Shown in pieces: positions 15,646 through 21,866 of a DNA stretch of 64,000 bases. Location: contig CAJTUI010000009.1 of the NCBI GenBank assembly GCA_910579705.1, forward strand, positions 39,792 to 103,791, read 5' to 3'. The stretch is from an uncultured Christensenella sp. GTDB lineage: Bacteria; Bacillota; Clostridia; Christensenellales; Borkfalkiaceae. Made by a program: the position numbers and the translations under genes. Every line of letters starts with the position of its first letter. Position 1 is the first letter of the stretch. Below the pieces are notes generated by a model that did no database searches, had not been told where the DNA came from, and saw nothing but the letters and a program-made list of their open reading frames with translations.

Positions 15646-16076
15646 AAACCTATCTGTTGACCGCCGCGGGCGTTATATTCCTTTCGGTAATCGTATCGCT
15701 TGTCATTCCCGAAGGTAAACTCAATAAAAGCATAGTGTTTGTAATGCGTATGGCCTGCATACTTGTACTGATACAGCCCATATCCGGCGTATTCAAACTC
15801 AAATCCGACCCGCTGGACGAGCCGCTGTTCGACTATGTATATATATGTAAAGTATATTCCGAGAACCAGAGCGAGCAATTGGAGAAAATACTTTCGGTAA
15901 CATTCAAAGAAGAATGCGACTGCAAGGTCGATATTATATATAAAGAAGGGAATTTCCGTCTGAACTCCGTGGAAGTGGAGGTAAATACCCGAAACGAAAA
16001 AATAATTGAAGATATTTACGCATATTTGGACGGGCGCGGATATATAAATATAACAGTATATGCGAAAAGTAGTTAA
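15642..16076 (+). CDS. spoIIIAF: SpoIIIAF, 3' end completed by an integrated element
   Basis: 144 residues: two N-terminal membrane helices and a small ring-building-type domain at the C-terminus (CDCKVDIIYKEGNFRLNSVE). The last codons lie inside the 29-bp left repeat of the integrated element, and the final Ser and the stop (AGT TAA) come from element DNA. In the reconstructed empty site the same frame would end Ser-Tyr-stop, at exactly the same length, overlapping the spoIIIAG start. The insertion therefore changes only the last residue (Tyr to Ser). Confidence 0.88.
   Translation: MKTYLLTAAGVIFLSVIVSLVIPEGKLNKSIVFVMRMACILVLIQPISGVFKLKSDPLDEPLFDYVYICKVYSENQSEQLEKILSVTFKEECDCKVDIIYKEGNFRLNSVEVEVNTRNEKIIEDIYAYLDGRGYINITVYAKSS
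16042..16070. repeat. attL: left 29-bp direct repeat of the element
   Basis: Identical to 19297-19325; begins ATATAAATATAACAG and ends GCGAAAAGT. It lies in the last codons of spoIIIAF. Confidence 0.92.
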
Positions 16077-16081
16077 ATTAT

Positions 16082-16123
16082 ACTATATATTGGCTGTTTT
16101 GGTACTTAAAACACTATATATTG
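16082..16123. repeat. Direct 11-bp repeats at the left end of the element
   Basis: ACTATATATTG occurs at 16082-16092 and again at 16113-16123, 31 bp apart, between the attL core and the integrase stop. It may be a protein-binding site for recombination. Confidence 0.45.
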
Positions 16124-16126
16124 TGT

Positions 16127-17407
16127 TTAGTTTAACAATGTGTCCACATTTTGTCCACAACTATTCAGACTGTGTATCAAACAATCATCTATCGTGCTGA
16201 CGGCGATGTCTGTCATTTTTTGAGTGTTGTGAGCATAAGTCTTCATAGTTGTTTCAGGACTTTTATGTCCGAGCCTCTGCTGAATAGCTTTAACTGGAAC
16301 GCCGTTCTCATACAAAGTGGTTGTGTTGGAGTGTCGTAAGCAGTGGAAGGTGATATTCTTTCCGAGTTGCTTGCTAATCTTTCTACAAACCTGTTCTATA
16401 TAAGCCCTGCAAATTATTCTTCCGTTGTCTGCTATGATTATCGGGTGAACAATTTTCTTACCTGTTAAATCTGGGCGCAGTTTTTTCTTAACCTGAATGA
16501 TGGTGGCGTCATCTTTTATATAGGAGATATATCCTTCGTCGCCGGCAAGCGCTTCAGCTTTTTCCTGTCGTTGTTTTTCTCTTAGAAGTTCTTGTAGCAG
16601 GTTGTCACCGATACTTATCTTTCGTACAGAGTCGTACTTCGGCGGGCTACATTGGATTTCAACTATATCGCCTTTTAAGCGCGAAACCTCGTCTTGCCTT
16701 TCAACATTGATTACCTTATTTTTAAAATCGATGTCTTCCCAAACAAGACCAAAGACCTCGCCGTGTCGCATACCGTTATACCAACCCAAAAGCAATGGGA
16801 TATGGAACTTGTTACCGAATGGGTACAGCTCCATAATCGTTCCGAACTCTTCCGGCGTAACAACTTCTCGTTCTTTAGGTTTCTTCTTTTGAGCCGATTT
16901 CGGTATCTTAATGTAGTCCGTAGGATTATTATTAATTATCCGAAGAGGGTGGATAGCGTAAGTGAAGACTGACCTAAGCACGCCCAATATTCGGTAGTAT
17001 AATCTTGGACTTTTATTACCCTTGACGACTTCTGAGATGAACTCATTGACTATTATTGAAGTTATTTTTGTCAGATAGTACTTCCCAAGTGCTGGCTTGA
17101 TATATTGGTTGATGACCTGTATATAAGCTTTCTGTGAATTGTACTTGAAGTTCGGGGTACAATATTGCTCAATCCAAATATCAATGAAATCACTGACACT
17201 TATCGAAGCGTACTTATTTTGTACGGTGATACCATTGTAATCGGCGAACGCTTTAGCACCAGCTTCTTCGGCTTCTTTCTTTGTTCGAAACCCTGACTCG
17301 GATGCCCATTGTCTTTTGCCATTCACTTTCGCTATCTCAAATCGATAGCCCCAGTTAGGCTTTCTTCCCGTGTTCTTGTTCCTATCTCGAACGCTGATTT
17401 TAGACAT
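16127..17407 (-). CDS. int: Tyrosine integrase of the element
   Basis: 426 residues. The N-terminus (about 20-60, WGYRFEIAKVNGKRQW and EAEEAGAKAFADY) resembles the AP2-like arm-binding domain of phage and Tn916-type integrases. A SAM-like core-binding domain (about 70-160) follows, then the catalytic domain with R214 (NGMRHGEV), H355-x-x-R358 (HCLRHSN), H381 (LGHKSPETT) and nucleophile Y391 (MKTY). All catalytic residues are present, so it should be active. The gene reads outward to attL and its last codons contain the arm-like repeats. The excisionase-like gene overlaps its start by 8 nt. Confidence 0.93.
   Translation of the reverse strand: MSKISVRDRNKNTGRKPNWGYRFEIAKVNGKRQWASESGFRTKKEAEEAGAKAFADYNGITVQNKYASISVSDFIDIWIEQYCTPNFKYNSQKAYIQVINQYIKPALGKYYLTKITSIIVNEFISEVVKGNKSPRLYYRILGVLRSVFTYAIHPLRIINNNPTDYIKIPKSAQKKKPKEREVVTPEEFGTIMELYPFGNKFHIPLLLGWYNGMRHGEVFGLVWEDIDFKNKVINVERQDEVSRLKGDIVEIQCSPPKYDSVRKISIGDNLLQELLREKQRQEKAEALAGDEGYISYIKDDATIIQVKKKLRPDLTGKKIVHPIIIADNGRIICRAYIEQVCRKISKQLGKNITFHCLRHSNTTTLYENGVPVKAIQQRLGHKSPETTMKTYAHNTQKMTDIAVSTIDDCLIHSLNSCGQNVDTLLN
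16141..16159. repeat. Putative left arm-type integrase sites
   Basis: TGTCCACA at 16141-16148 and again at 16152-16159, an 11-bp period. They overlap the last codons of the integrase gene. The same pair in the same orientation and spacing recurs at the right end. Confidence 0.6.
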
Positions 17408-17621
17408 TGTAATCTAACTCCTTTACATTGAAAGGGTCTGTCAAGTCTTTCCCTTCATATTGTTCAAGGAAAATGTAGAGGCTTTCAGCACGAACTTTAT
17501 ACTGTCCAATTTTAAGGAAGGGTAGTAAACCGCTTTTCCTTAATTTGTGAACATAATCTACATTCGTCTTTAAGAGCTCTGCAACTTCCTTAACAGTGTA
17601 TAAGATGTTCTGCCCTTTCAT
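17400..17621 (-). CDS. xis: Excisionase-like winged-helix DNA-binding protein
   Basis: 73 residues with the MerR/excisionase-type helix-turn-helix: YTVKEVAELLKTNVDYVHKL, then RKSGLLPFLKIGQYKVRAES with the conserved 'lp..kiG..y.v' wing. Ribosome site GGGAGGAT precedes the start and the end overlaps the integrase start, so the two are co-expressed. It probably directs the integrase towards excision; regulation of int is the alternative. Confidence 0.8.
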   Translation of the reverse strand: MKGQNILYTVKEVAELLKTNVDYVHKLRKSGLLPFLKIGQYKVRAESLYIFLEQYEGKDLTDPFNVKELDYNV

Positions 17622-17740
17622 TTATGTATCCTCCCAAAATAAGGGAGTGAGATAGGTAGTAGTAAATCAAACCAAATCCACATAGCTAATACCGTACACA
17701 AGTGGCTTGTCGATTTCAAAAAAATATAAAGTAGTTAGCT

Positions 17741-18442
17741 TTATATTTCTTTCACGCTTTTTACCCAACTTGTGTATTCTTTTTTCAGATTAATTGTTAG
17801 GTTAGCATCTGAACCAAAATGCTTTGCAACTTTTTCGGTAAGACCTATATCCGCCTTATCATTATAAATTTCAGTGAATACTCGGTTCTTCCTTAAAGAT
17901 ACAAAAGATATATTGATGTTTCTTGGATTGTTATTATTAAACTTTTTAATTAAGGTTTTAATACTGAGGACGGTGGTAGAGTCCTTATTTGCATTGTCGC
18001 TTTTTAAGACCGGACGGAACAAGTAGTGAGTGTCTTTATAATAAACCAATTTACCTGTTGGATATCCTTGACAGCAGTCGGTAAGAGAGAAGCTTTTTAG
18101 CACTTGATACTCATTATATCCTAAGGGAATAAGGGTATCATTTCGCTTAATAAAATAACCGCCTTCGAATTGCTTTAAATCAGCTATGAGAAGCGAAACA
18201 ATCTCTTCTTGCGAGAACCCATACCAACCAAGTATGCACAGCGACTTTAAATAAAGCATATCAGACGCTGGTCTATAATTGGGGATACGGGAGTTGCCGC
18301 TAAGGTCGATGTAACTCAGCAACTCTTCTAAGTCTTTGAAATAGTTTTTGTTGCCGAGAGTATCGAGGATGTCTTCACGGGAGGGAATAGCAATATTTAC
18401 ATCATAATAGTTGAGTAAATTTTGCAACCACGACTTAACCAT
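17741..18442 (-). CDS. Unknown element protein resembling a catalytically dead tyrosine recombinase
   Basis: 233 residues, no clear family. The order of segments resembles the catalytic half of tyrosine recombinases: LCILGWYGFSQEEIVSLLIADL takes the place of the 'tGlRisEal.L...Dl' block, ISFVSLRKNRVFTEIY that of 'hsLRht', and KHFGSDANLTINLKKEY that of 'lGHsi..T..Y'. The first catalytic Arg (GWYGFS) and the HxxR histidine are missing, so it is unlikely to cut DNA. A DNA-binding regulator or accessory factor of the integrase is my inference. It lies upstream of xis with a 119-bp gap. Confidence 0.45.
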   Translation of the reverse strand: MVKSWLQNLLNYYDVNIAIPSREDILDTLGNKNYFKDLEELLSYIDLSGNSRIPNYRPASDMLYLKSLCILGWYGFSQEEIVSLLIADLKQFEGGYFIKRNDTLIPLGYNEYQVLKSFSLTDCCQGYPTGKLVYYKDTHYLFRPVLKSDNANKDSTTVLSIKTLIKKFNNNNPRNINISFVSLRKNRVFTEIYNDKADIGLTEKVAKHFGSDANLTINLKKEYTSWVKSVKEI

Positions 18443-18459
18443 AAAGTATTTTGTTCTGG

Positions 18460-18531
18460 CTACTTGTTGTCAACTGCCTGAGAGAACGATATGACTAAAA
18501 CAATGAGTGCTACTATAAGAAATAATGTCAT
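18460..18531 (-). CDS. Possible 23-residue membrane peptide in the element
   Basis: ATG at 18531 to TAG at 18460 encodes MTLFLIVALIVLVISFSQ followed by AVDNK: one hydrophobic helix with a short polar tail. The start lies just after the stop of the upstream 89-residue ORF, with a weak purine stretch before it. Too short for statistical support; it could be chance. Confidence 0.35.
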   Translation of the reverse strand: MTLFLIVALIVLVISFSQAVDNK

Positions 18532-18538
18532 AAGCTAC

Positions 18539-18808
18539 CTACAAGTCGAACGGGTCTGGCTCATCTAAACATTTGGCAAACCAACCTTGCTCGTTAAACA
18601 TTTTGTCAAATATTTCGTTCAGACACTTAACAATCTTGTTCGCTTTTTTTTCTGTAATCATTAATACGGTTTTTTCTTCATCGCTTTCAGCTACTTTTAT
18701 TACGTCAAAAGAGCGAGTTCTGTCATTCCTTCGTTGAAGAATAGTGTCTTGCTCAAGGTTTACGATGCTAAATCTTCGTAGAACCTTTTTCTTTCTTTTG
18801 AACAACAT
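18539..18808 (-). CDS. Hypothetical element protein (89 residues)
   Basis: Basic N-terminus (FKRKKKVLRR) followed by a mixed alpha/beta stretch and an acidic, proline-containing C-terminus (DEPDPFDL). No recognised domain. The ATG overlaps the end of the upstream ORF by 41 nt. An AAGGAGG lies about 18 nt before it, further than usual, so expression may depend on coupling. Confidence 0.55.
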   Translation of the reverse strand: MLFKRKKKVLRRFSIVNLEQDTILQRRNDRTRSFDVIKVAESDEEKTVLMITEKKANKIVKCLNEIFDKMFNEQGWFAKCLDEPDPFDL

Positions 18809-19148
18809 TATTTTCTACTTGCGTTTCCTCCTTATTTAATGTATCAAGTACATTGTACTTGCAAAGATTTATGTATGCGCCGCAGGTAAGAGTGAGGCAA
18901 GCGGCGGTGCTTTCATTTATAAATATGGTATAGCAGGTATAGTTACCTAAGCTTTTTGTATTCTGTACATAGTCGCAATCAGCTTTGTAATTTAGTTCTA
19001 AAAGTATCTGTTCAATCATAGATACAATTATGTCGAATGGCGCGAAGTCGAACTTTAATTCGGTTTCATTACCGTTGAGAAACTCTATTATCTTCGCTCT
19101 ATATTCCTTTTTAAGTTGTTGTAAATTTATTGTTTCTGTGCGTTCCAT
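18768..19148 (-). CDS. Hypothetical element protein (126 residues)
   Basis: No recognised family. The sequence has an N-terminal helical part (QQLKKEYRAKIIEFLNG), a central cysteine-containing part (DCDYVQNTKSLGNYTCYTIF) and a charged tail ending KKEKGSTKI. I chose the ATG at 19148 because GAGGTC lies 3-8 nt upstream of it; a longer form from 19187 would run through the TGTCCACA repeats. First gene of the leftward-reading element cluster. Confidence 0.6.
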   Translation of the reverse strand: MERTETINLQQLKKEYRAKIIEFLNGNETELKFDFAPFDIIVSMIEQILLELNYKADCDYVQNTKSLGNYTCYTIFINESTAACLTLTCGAYINLCKYNVLDTLNKEETQVENNVVQKKEKGSTKI

Positions 19149-19160
19149 TTTGACCTCATT

Positions 19161-19179
19161 TGTCCACAGTTTGTCCACG
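19161..19179. repeat. Putative right arm-type integrase sites
   Basis: TGTCCACA at 19161-19168 and TGTCCACG at 19172-19179, the same 11-bp period and orientation as the left pair. They lie about 120 bp inside attR and just upstream of the first element gene. Confidence 0.6.
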
Positions 19180-19274
19180 CTGTACAAGTGACAGCTAATG
19201 ACGCTAAATGATAATAAGTGAATTTACCTTAGAAAATAAGGCAAAAAATGCTTAAAAATAGTGATATTTTCTAT

Positions 19275-19303
19275 GAATATTTGGGATTTTTGTGAAATAT
19301 AAA
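19275..19303 (+). promoter_or_regulatory. Candidate sigma-E-like promoter for spoIIIAG-AH at the element's right end
   Basis: GAATATT (fits the Bacillus sigma-E -35 consensus KMATATT), 14-nt spacer, AATATAAA (5 of 7 defined positions of CATACAnT). The same arrangement, GCATATT-14-TATATAAA, exists at 16020-16048 in the end of spoIIIAF, exactly 3,255 bp away. AT-richness makes chance matches possible. Confidence 0.4.
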
Positions 19304-19325
19304 TATAACAGTATATGCGAAAAGT
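19297..19325. repeat. attR: right 29-bp direct repeat of the element
   Basis: Identical to 16042-16070. It contains the ATG and first codons of spoIIIAG; downstream sequence is host DNA. Confidence 0.92.
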
Positions 19326-19674
19326 TATTGATTACGTGAAAGAAAACAAAAAAATAATAATAGTAGTCCTGCTTATCGCGATACTTATCGGTACCGTTTA
19401 TTTAATAGACAAAGGAAAAAAATCATCTTCGTCGATTTCCGCAAGCAAGGAAAAGACCGCAACCGAGGTCAAACTAACGGGTATCCTGTCAAGCATAGAC
19501 GGGGTTGGGGCCACCGACGTAATGATAACGGAAAACGAAGGAAAAATACTCGGAGTGGTAATTGTCTGCGAAGGCGCAAACAATATTATGACGAGGAGCA
19601 ACATTTTAAACGCCGTAGCAACGGCGCTGAATATCGACAAAAAAATTATTGCAATCTATTCAATGACTGTATAA
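19315..19674 (+). CDS. spoIIIAG: SpoIIIAG, ring protein of the SpoIIIA channel (short form)
   Basis: 119 residues: one N-terminal membrane helix (about 13-31) and a ring-building domain (VKLTGILSSIDGVGATDVMI ... GVVIVCEGANNIMTRSNIL). Bacillus SpoIIIAG is about 229 residues; this form lacks the extra insertions and keeps only the minimal ring fold. The start codon lies within the 29-bp right repeat. There is no ribosome site, so in the empty site it would rely on coupling to the overlapping spoIIIAF. The element now separates it from its promoter-proximal operon. Confidence 0.88.
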   Translation: MRKVIDYVKENKKIIIVVLLIAILIGTVYLIDKGKKSSSSISASKEKTATEVKLTGILSSIDGVGATDVMITENEGKILGVVIVCEGANNIMTRSNILNAVATALNIDKKIIAIYSMTV

Positions 19675-19684
19675 GGAGAAATTT

Positions 19685-20170
19685 ATGTCAAAAACCAAAA
19701 AAATTATCGTAATGTCATCACTCGTACTCTTGCTTGCCGTAACGGCAGTGCTCAACGTTCTGCTTGCCAAAAACAGAACCGCAAACGGCGACACGGCAAT
19801 CACCACTTCGAACTACTTCTCAACCTACCGTTCCGAAAGGACGACGACCAGAAGCGAAGAACTGTTGCAGATTGACAGCGTTATAGCGCTCTATGAAGAG
19901 GGCAGCGAAAAGTACACCGAGGCCGTTAATCTCAAAATGAAGATAGTTGAGATAATGGAAAAAGAGCTTGTACTCGAAACTATGATCAAATCAAAAGGAT
20001 TTTCCGACGCGGTAGTTTCTATCGGCGTTGATTCCGATAACGTAAACGTGTTTATCAACTCCAACGAACTTAAAACCGAAACCGCGCTTTCGATATATAA
20101 TTGCCTTAAAGAAGAGGCGGGCGTTAATCCTCTCAACATAATTATAATGCCTGTTTACTCACAAATCTGA
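19685..20170 (+). CDS. spoIIIAH: SpoIIIAH, ring protein pairing with SpoIIQ
   Basis: 161 residues: N-terminal membrane helix (about 7-28), a charged helical linker rich in Glu/Arg, and a C-terminal YscJ/FliF-like ring-building domain (VLETMIKSKGFSDAVVSIG ... CLKEEAGVNPLNIIIMPVYS). It forms the mother-cell half of the SpoIIIAH-SpoIIQ connection. Ribosome site AAGGAG, 10 nt after spoIIIAG. Last gene of the operon. Confidence 0.92.
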   Translation: MSKTKKIIVMSSLVLLLAVTAVLNVLLAKNRTANGDTAITTSNYFSTYRSERTTTRSEELLQIDSVIALYEEGSEKYTEAVNLKMKIVEIMEKELVLETMIKSKGFSDAVVSIGVDSDNVNVFINSNELKTETALSIYNCLKEEAGVNPLNIIIMPVYSQI

Positions 20171-20178
20171 TTTAGTAG

Positions 20179-20207
20179 TTGCAAAATCCGAAAAAAGGTG
20201 TTATACT
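20179..20207 (+). promoter_or_regulatory. Promoter of the Asp23-family gene
   Basis: TTGCAA, 17-nt spacer, TATACT, then a short leader with AAGGAG before the ATG at 20227. Confidence 0.7.
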
Positions 20208-20226
20208 AATGTCAAGGAGACTGGAT

Positions 20227-20562
20227 ATGGCACATTTCAGGCACGACCCTACGTCTACTCAGAAAGGTAAGGTGACTTATAACTCGGGCATAGTAAGCGG
20301 CATTGTCGCACTGGCCATCAATGAAGTGGAGGGCGTTACTTTACTCAATACGAAGAACAAGGGCGTAAAACTCAATTTCGAAAAACAAGGCATTATTGCT
20401 GATATAAGCGTTAAGGTGGACAGCAACTGCAACGTTTCCTCGCTCGCTTTCAGGATTCAGCAATCGATAAAACACAACGTCGAGTCGATGACGAAATATA
20501 AGGTTGCGAAGGTTGACGTCCACGTTCAGGACGTAAATTTCCCCGAAAATTCGGCATTGTAA
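20227..20562 (+). CDS. Asp23/Gls24-family protein (YqhY-like)
   Basis: 111 residues with the DUF322 fold: VTYNSGIVSGIVALAINEVEGV at the N-terminus and ADISVKVDSNCNVSSLAFRI in the middle. The start at 20227 has AAGGAG 7 nt upstream; earlier in-frame starts (TTG 20179, ATG 20209) lie in or right after the promoter. In Bacillus the homologue YqhY also sits beside nusB and has been linked to control of fatty acid synthesis. The exact role here is unknown. Confidence 0.85.
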   Translation: MAHFRHDPTSTQKGKVTYNSGIVSGIVALAINEVEGVTLLNTKNKGVKLNFEKQGIIADISVKVDSNCNVSSLAFRIQQSIKHNVESMTKYKVAKVDVHVQDVNFPENSAL

Positions 20563-20571
20563 TATTACGTT

Positions 20572-20612
20572 TATTCCCTTAAATTTTTTAAGGGAATATT
20601 TGTATTTTTTAA
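20572..20612 (+). terminator. Terminator between the Asp23-family gene and nusB
   Basis: TATTCCCTTAAA pairs with TTTAAGGGAATA across a T loop, followed by a T-rich run. nusB starts shortly after, so partial read-through is possible. Confidence 0.7.
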
Positions 20613-20621
20613 CGGAGGGTT

Positions 20622-21026
20622 ATGAGAACCGCAGCCAGAGAAACATTATTCAAAATTATTTTCGCCTCGCAGTTTACGGAAGAAACCGACGGGGTTTTTA
20701 AACAGTCGCTTTACGCAAAAGAAAAGCTTGACGAAAAGGATACCGCGTACTGCGACGACGTGCTCGGTATTATCCGCGTACATAAAGACGAGTTCACGGA
20801 AATTTTAAACAGCCGTTCCAGACTGTTTCCCGAGGCCAGACTTTTCCCCGCCGACAGGAGCGTTTTGTTTATCGCGCTCGCGGAGATACTTTACCGCGAC
20901 GATATTCCCGATACGGTATCGGTAAACGAGGCCGCAAACATCGCGTCGAAATTCTCTTCGGAAAAAAGCGCGTCGTTCGTAAGCGGAATACTCGCGGAGG
21001 TAATCAGGGAGAAAACCGGTGTATAA
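20622..21026 (+). CDS. nusB: Transcription antitermination factor NusB
   Basis: 134 residues, normal length. All-helical NusB fold: N-terminal RTAARETLFKIIFASQF, then RSVLFIALAEILYRDDIPDTV and VNEAANIASKFSSEKSASFV, the conserved C-terminal NusB block. It binds boxA RNA with NusE during rRNA transcription. Ribosome site GGAGGG. It overlaps folD by 8 nt. Confidence 0.94.
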   Translation: MRTAARETLFKIIFASQFTEETDGVFKQSLYAKEKLDEKDTAYCDDVLGIIRVHKDEFTEILNSRSRLFPEARLFPADRSVLFIALAEILYRDDIPDTVSVNEAANIASKFSSEKSASFVSGILAEVIREKTGV

Positions 21027-21864
21027 AATCATAGACGGAAAGAAGATTGCCGCAACCCTGCGCGAAAAGTTAAAGGACAACGTTTTAAAGTTCAGAACCG
21101 AACGCGGCAGGGAAATAGGGCTTGCCGTTGTGCTGGTCGGAAACAACCCCGCCTCACAGGTCTATGTCAGAAACAAGATTAAAGCCTGCGAGGAAGTAGG
21201 CATAAAATCTTTCGCATATTACCTACCCGAAAACACTTCCCAGTCGGCTTTGGAAGAGCTTATCGTCGGTCTGGCCGCCGACGACGGAGTTCACGGCATA
21301 CTCTTGCAACTGCCTCTGCCAGACGGACTGGACAGCGCGAAAGCTTTGAAACTCATACCCGAAGAAAAGGACGTGGACGGTTTTTCCGCGTTCAATATCG
21401 GTAACCTGTGCCTCAACGCCACTGCCTCGGTCGCGTGCACGCCTTTGGGCGTTATGAAAATGCTCGAATACGAGGGGATAGAGGTAAACGGAAAAAGAGC
21501 GGTCGTTCTGGGCAGGTCCAATATTGTGGGCAAGCCTATGGCAATGTTACTTCTCAACGCCGACGCGACCGTTACCGTCTGTCACAGTAAGACGCATAAC
21601 CTAGAAGAAGAGTGCCGCCGCGCGGATATACTTGTCGCCGCGGTAGGCAGGGCCAAGTTTGTTAAGCAAGAAATGGTCAAAGAGGGTGCGGTCGTGATAG
21701 ACGTGGGTATGAACCGTGACGAAAACGGAAAGCTTTGCGGGGACGTCGATTTCGAGAACGTTAAAGATAAATGCTCGTACATAACGCCCGTGCCGGGCGG
21801 CGTCGGGCCTATGACAATCACTATGCTTTTATATAATACTTATTGCGCCGCGGTAAGGAGATAA
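21019..21864 (+). CDS. folD: FolD, methylene-THF dehydrogenase/cyclohydrolase
   Basis: 281 residues, GTG start inside the end of nusB. The signature segments are present: VGNNPASQVYVRNKIKACEE with the catalytic Lys, LLQLPLPDGLD, the Rossmann motif VVLGRSNIVGKPMAMLLLN, and ITPVPGGVGPMT at the C-terminus. It interconverts methylene-THF and formyl-THF for purine and formyl-Met synthesis. Confidence 0.96.
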   Translation: MYKIIDGKKIAATLREKLKDNVLKFRTERGREIGLAVVLVGNNPASQVYVRNKIKACEEVGIKSFAYYLPENTSQSALEELIVGLAADDGVHGILLQLPLPDGLDSAKALKLIPEEKDVDGFSAFNIGNLCLNATASVACTPLGVMKMLEYEGIEVNGKRAVVLGRSNIVGKPMAMLLLNADATVTVCHSKTHNLEEECRRADILVAAVGRAKFVKQEMVKEGAVVIDVGMNRDENGKLCGDVDFENVKDKCSYITPVPGGVGPMTITMLLYNTYCAAVRR

Positions 21865-21866
21865 AC

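Larger units (their letters stand above)
16042..19325. mobile_element. 3.26-kb integrase element inserted in the spoIIIAF/spoIIIAG overlap
   Basis: Bounded by perfect 29-bp direct repeats (16042-16070 and 19297-19325) exactly 3,255 bp apart. It contains, all on the minus strand and opposite to the spoIIIA operon, a tyrosine integrase, an excisionase-like protein, a recombinase-fold-like protein of 233 residues, two unknown ORFs and a possible small membrane peptide. Paired TGTCCACA sites lie near each end. By eye it is more AT-rich than its neighbours. No transfer, replication, capsid or cargo genes are visible. The gene set and attachment layout are those of a phage or ICE-type integration module; the target, a sporulation gene junction, recalls the skin element of sigK. 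Confidence 0.9.
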
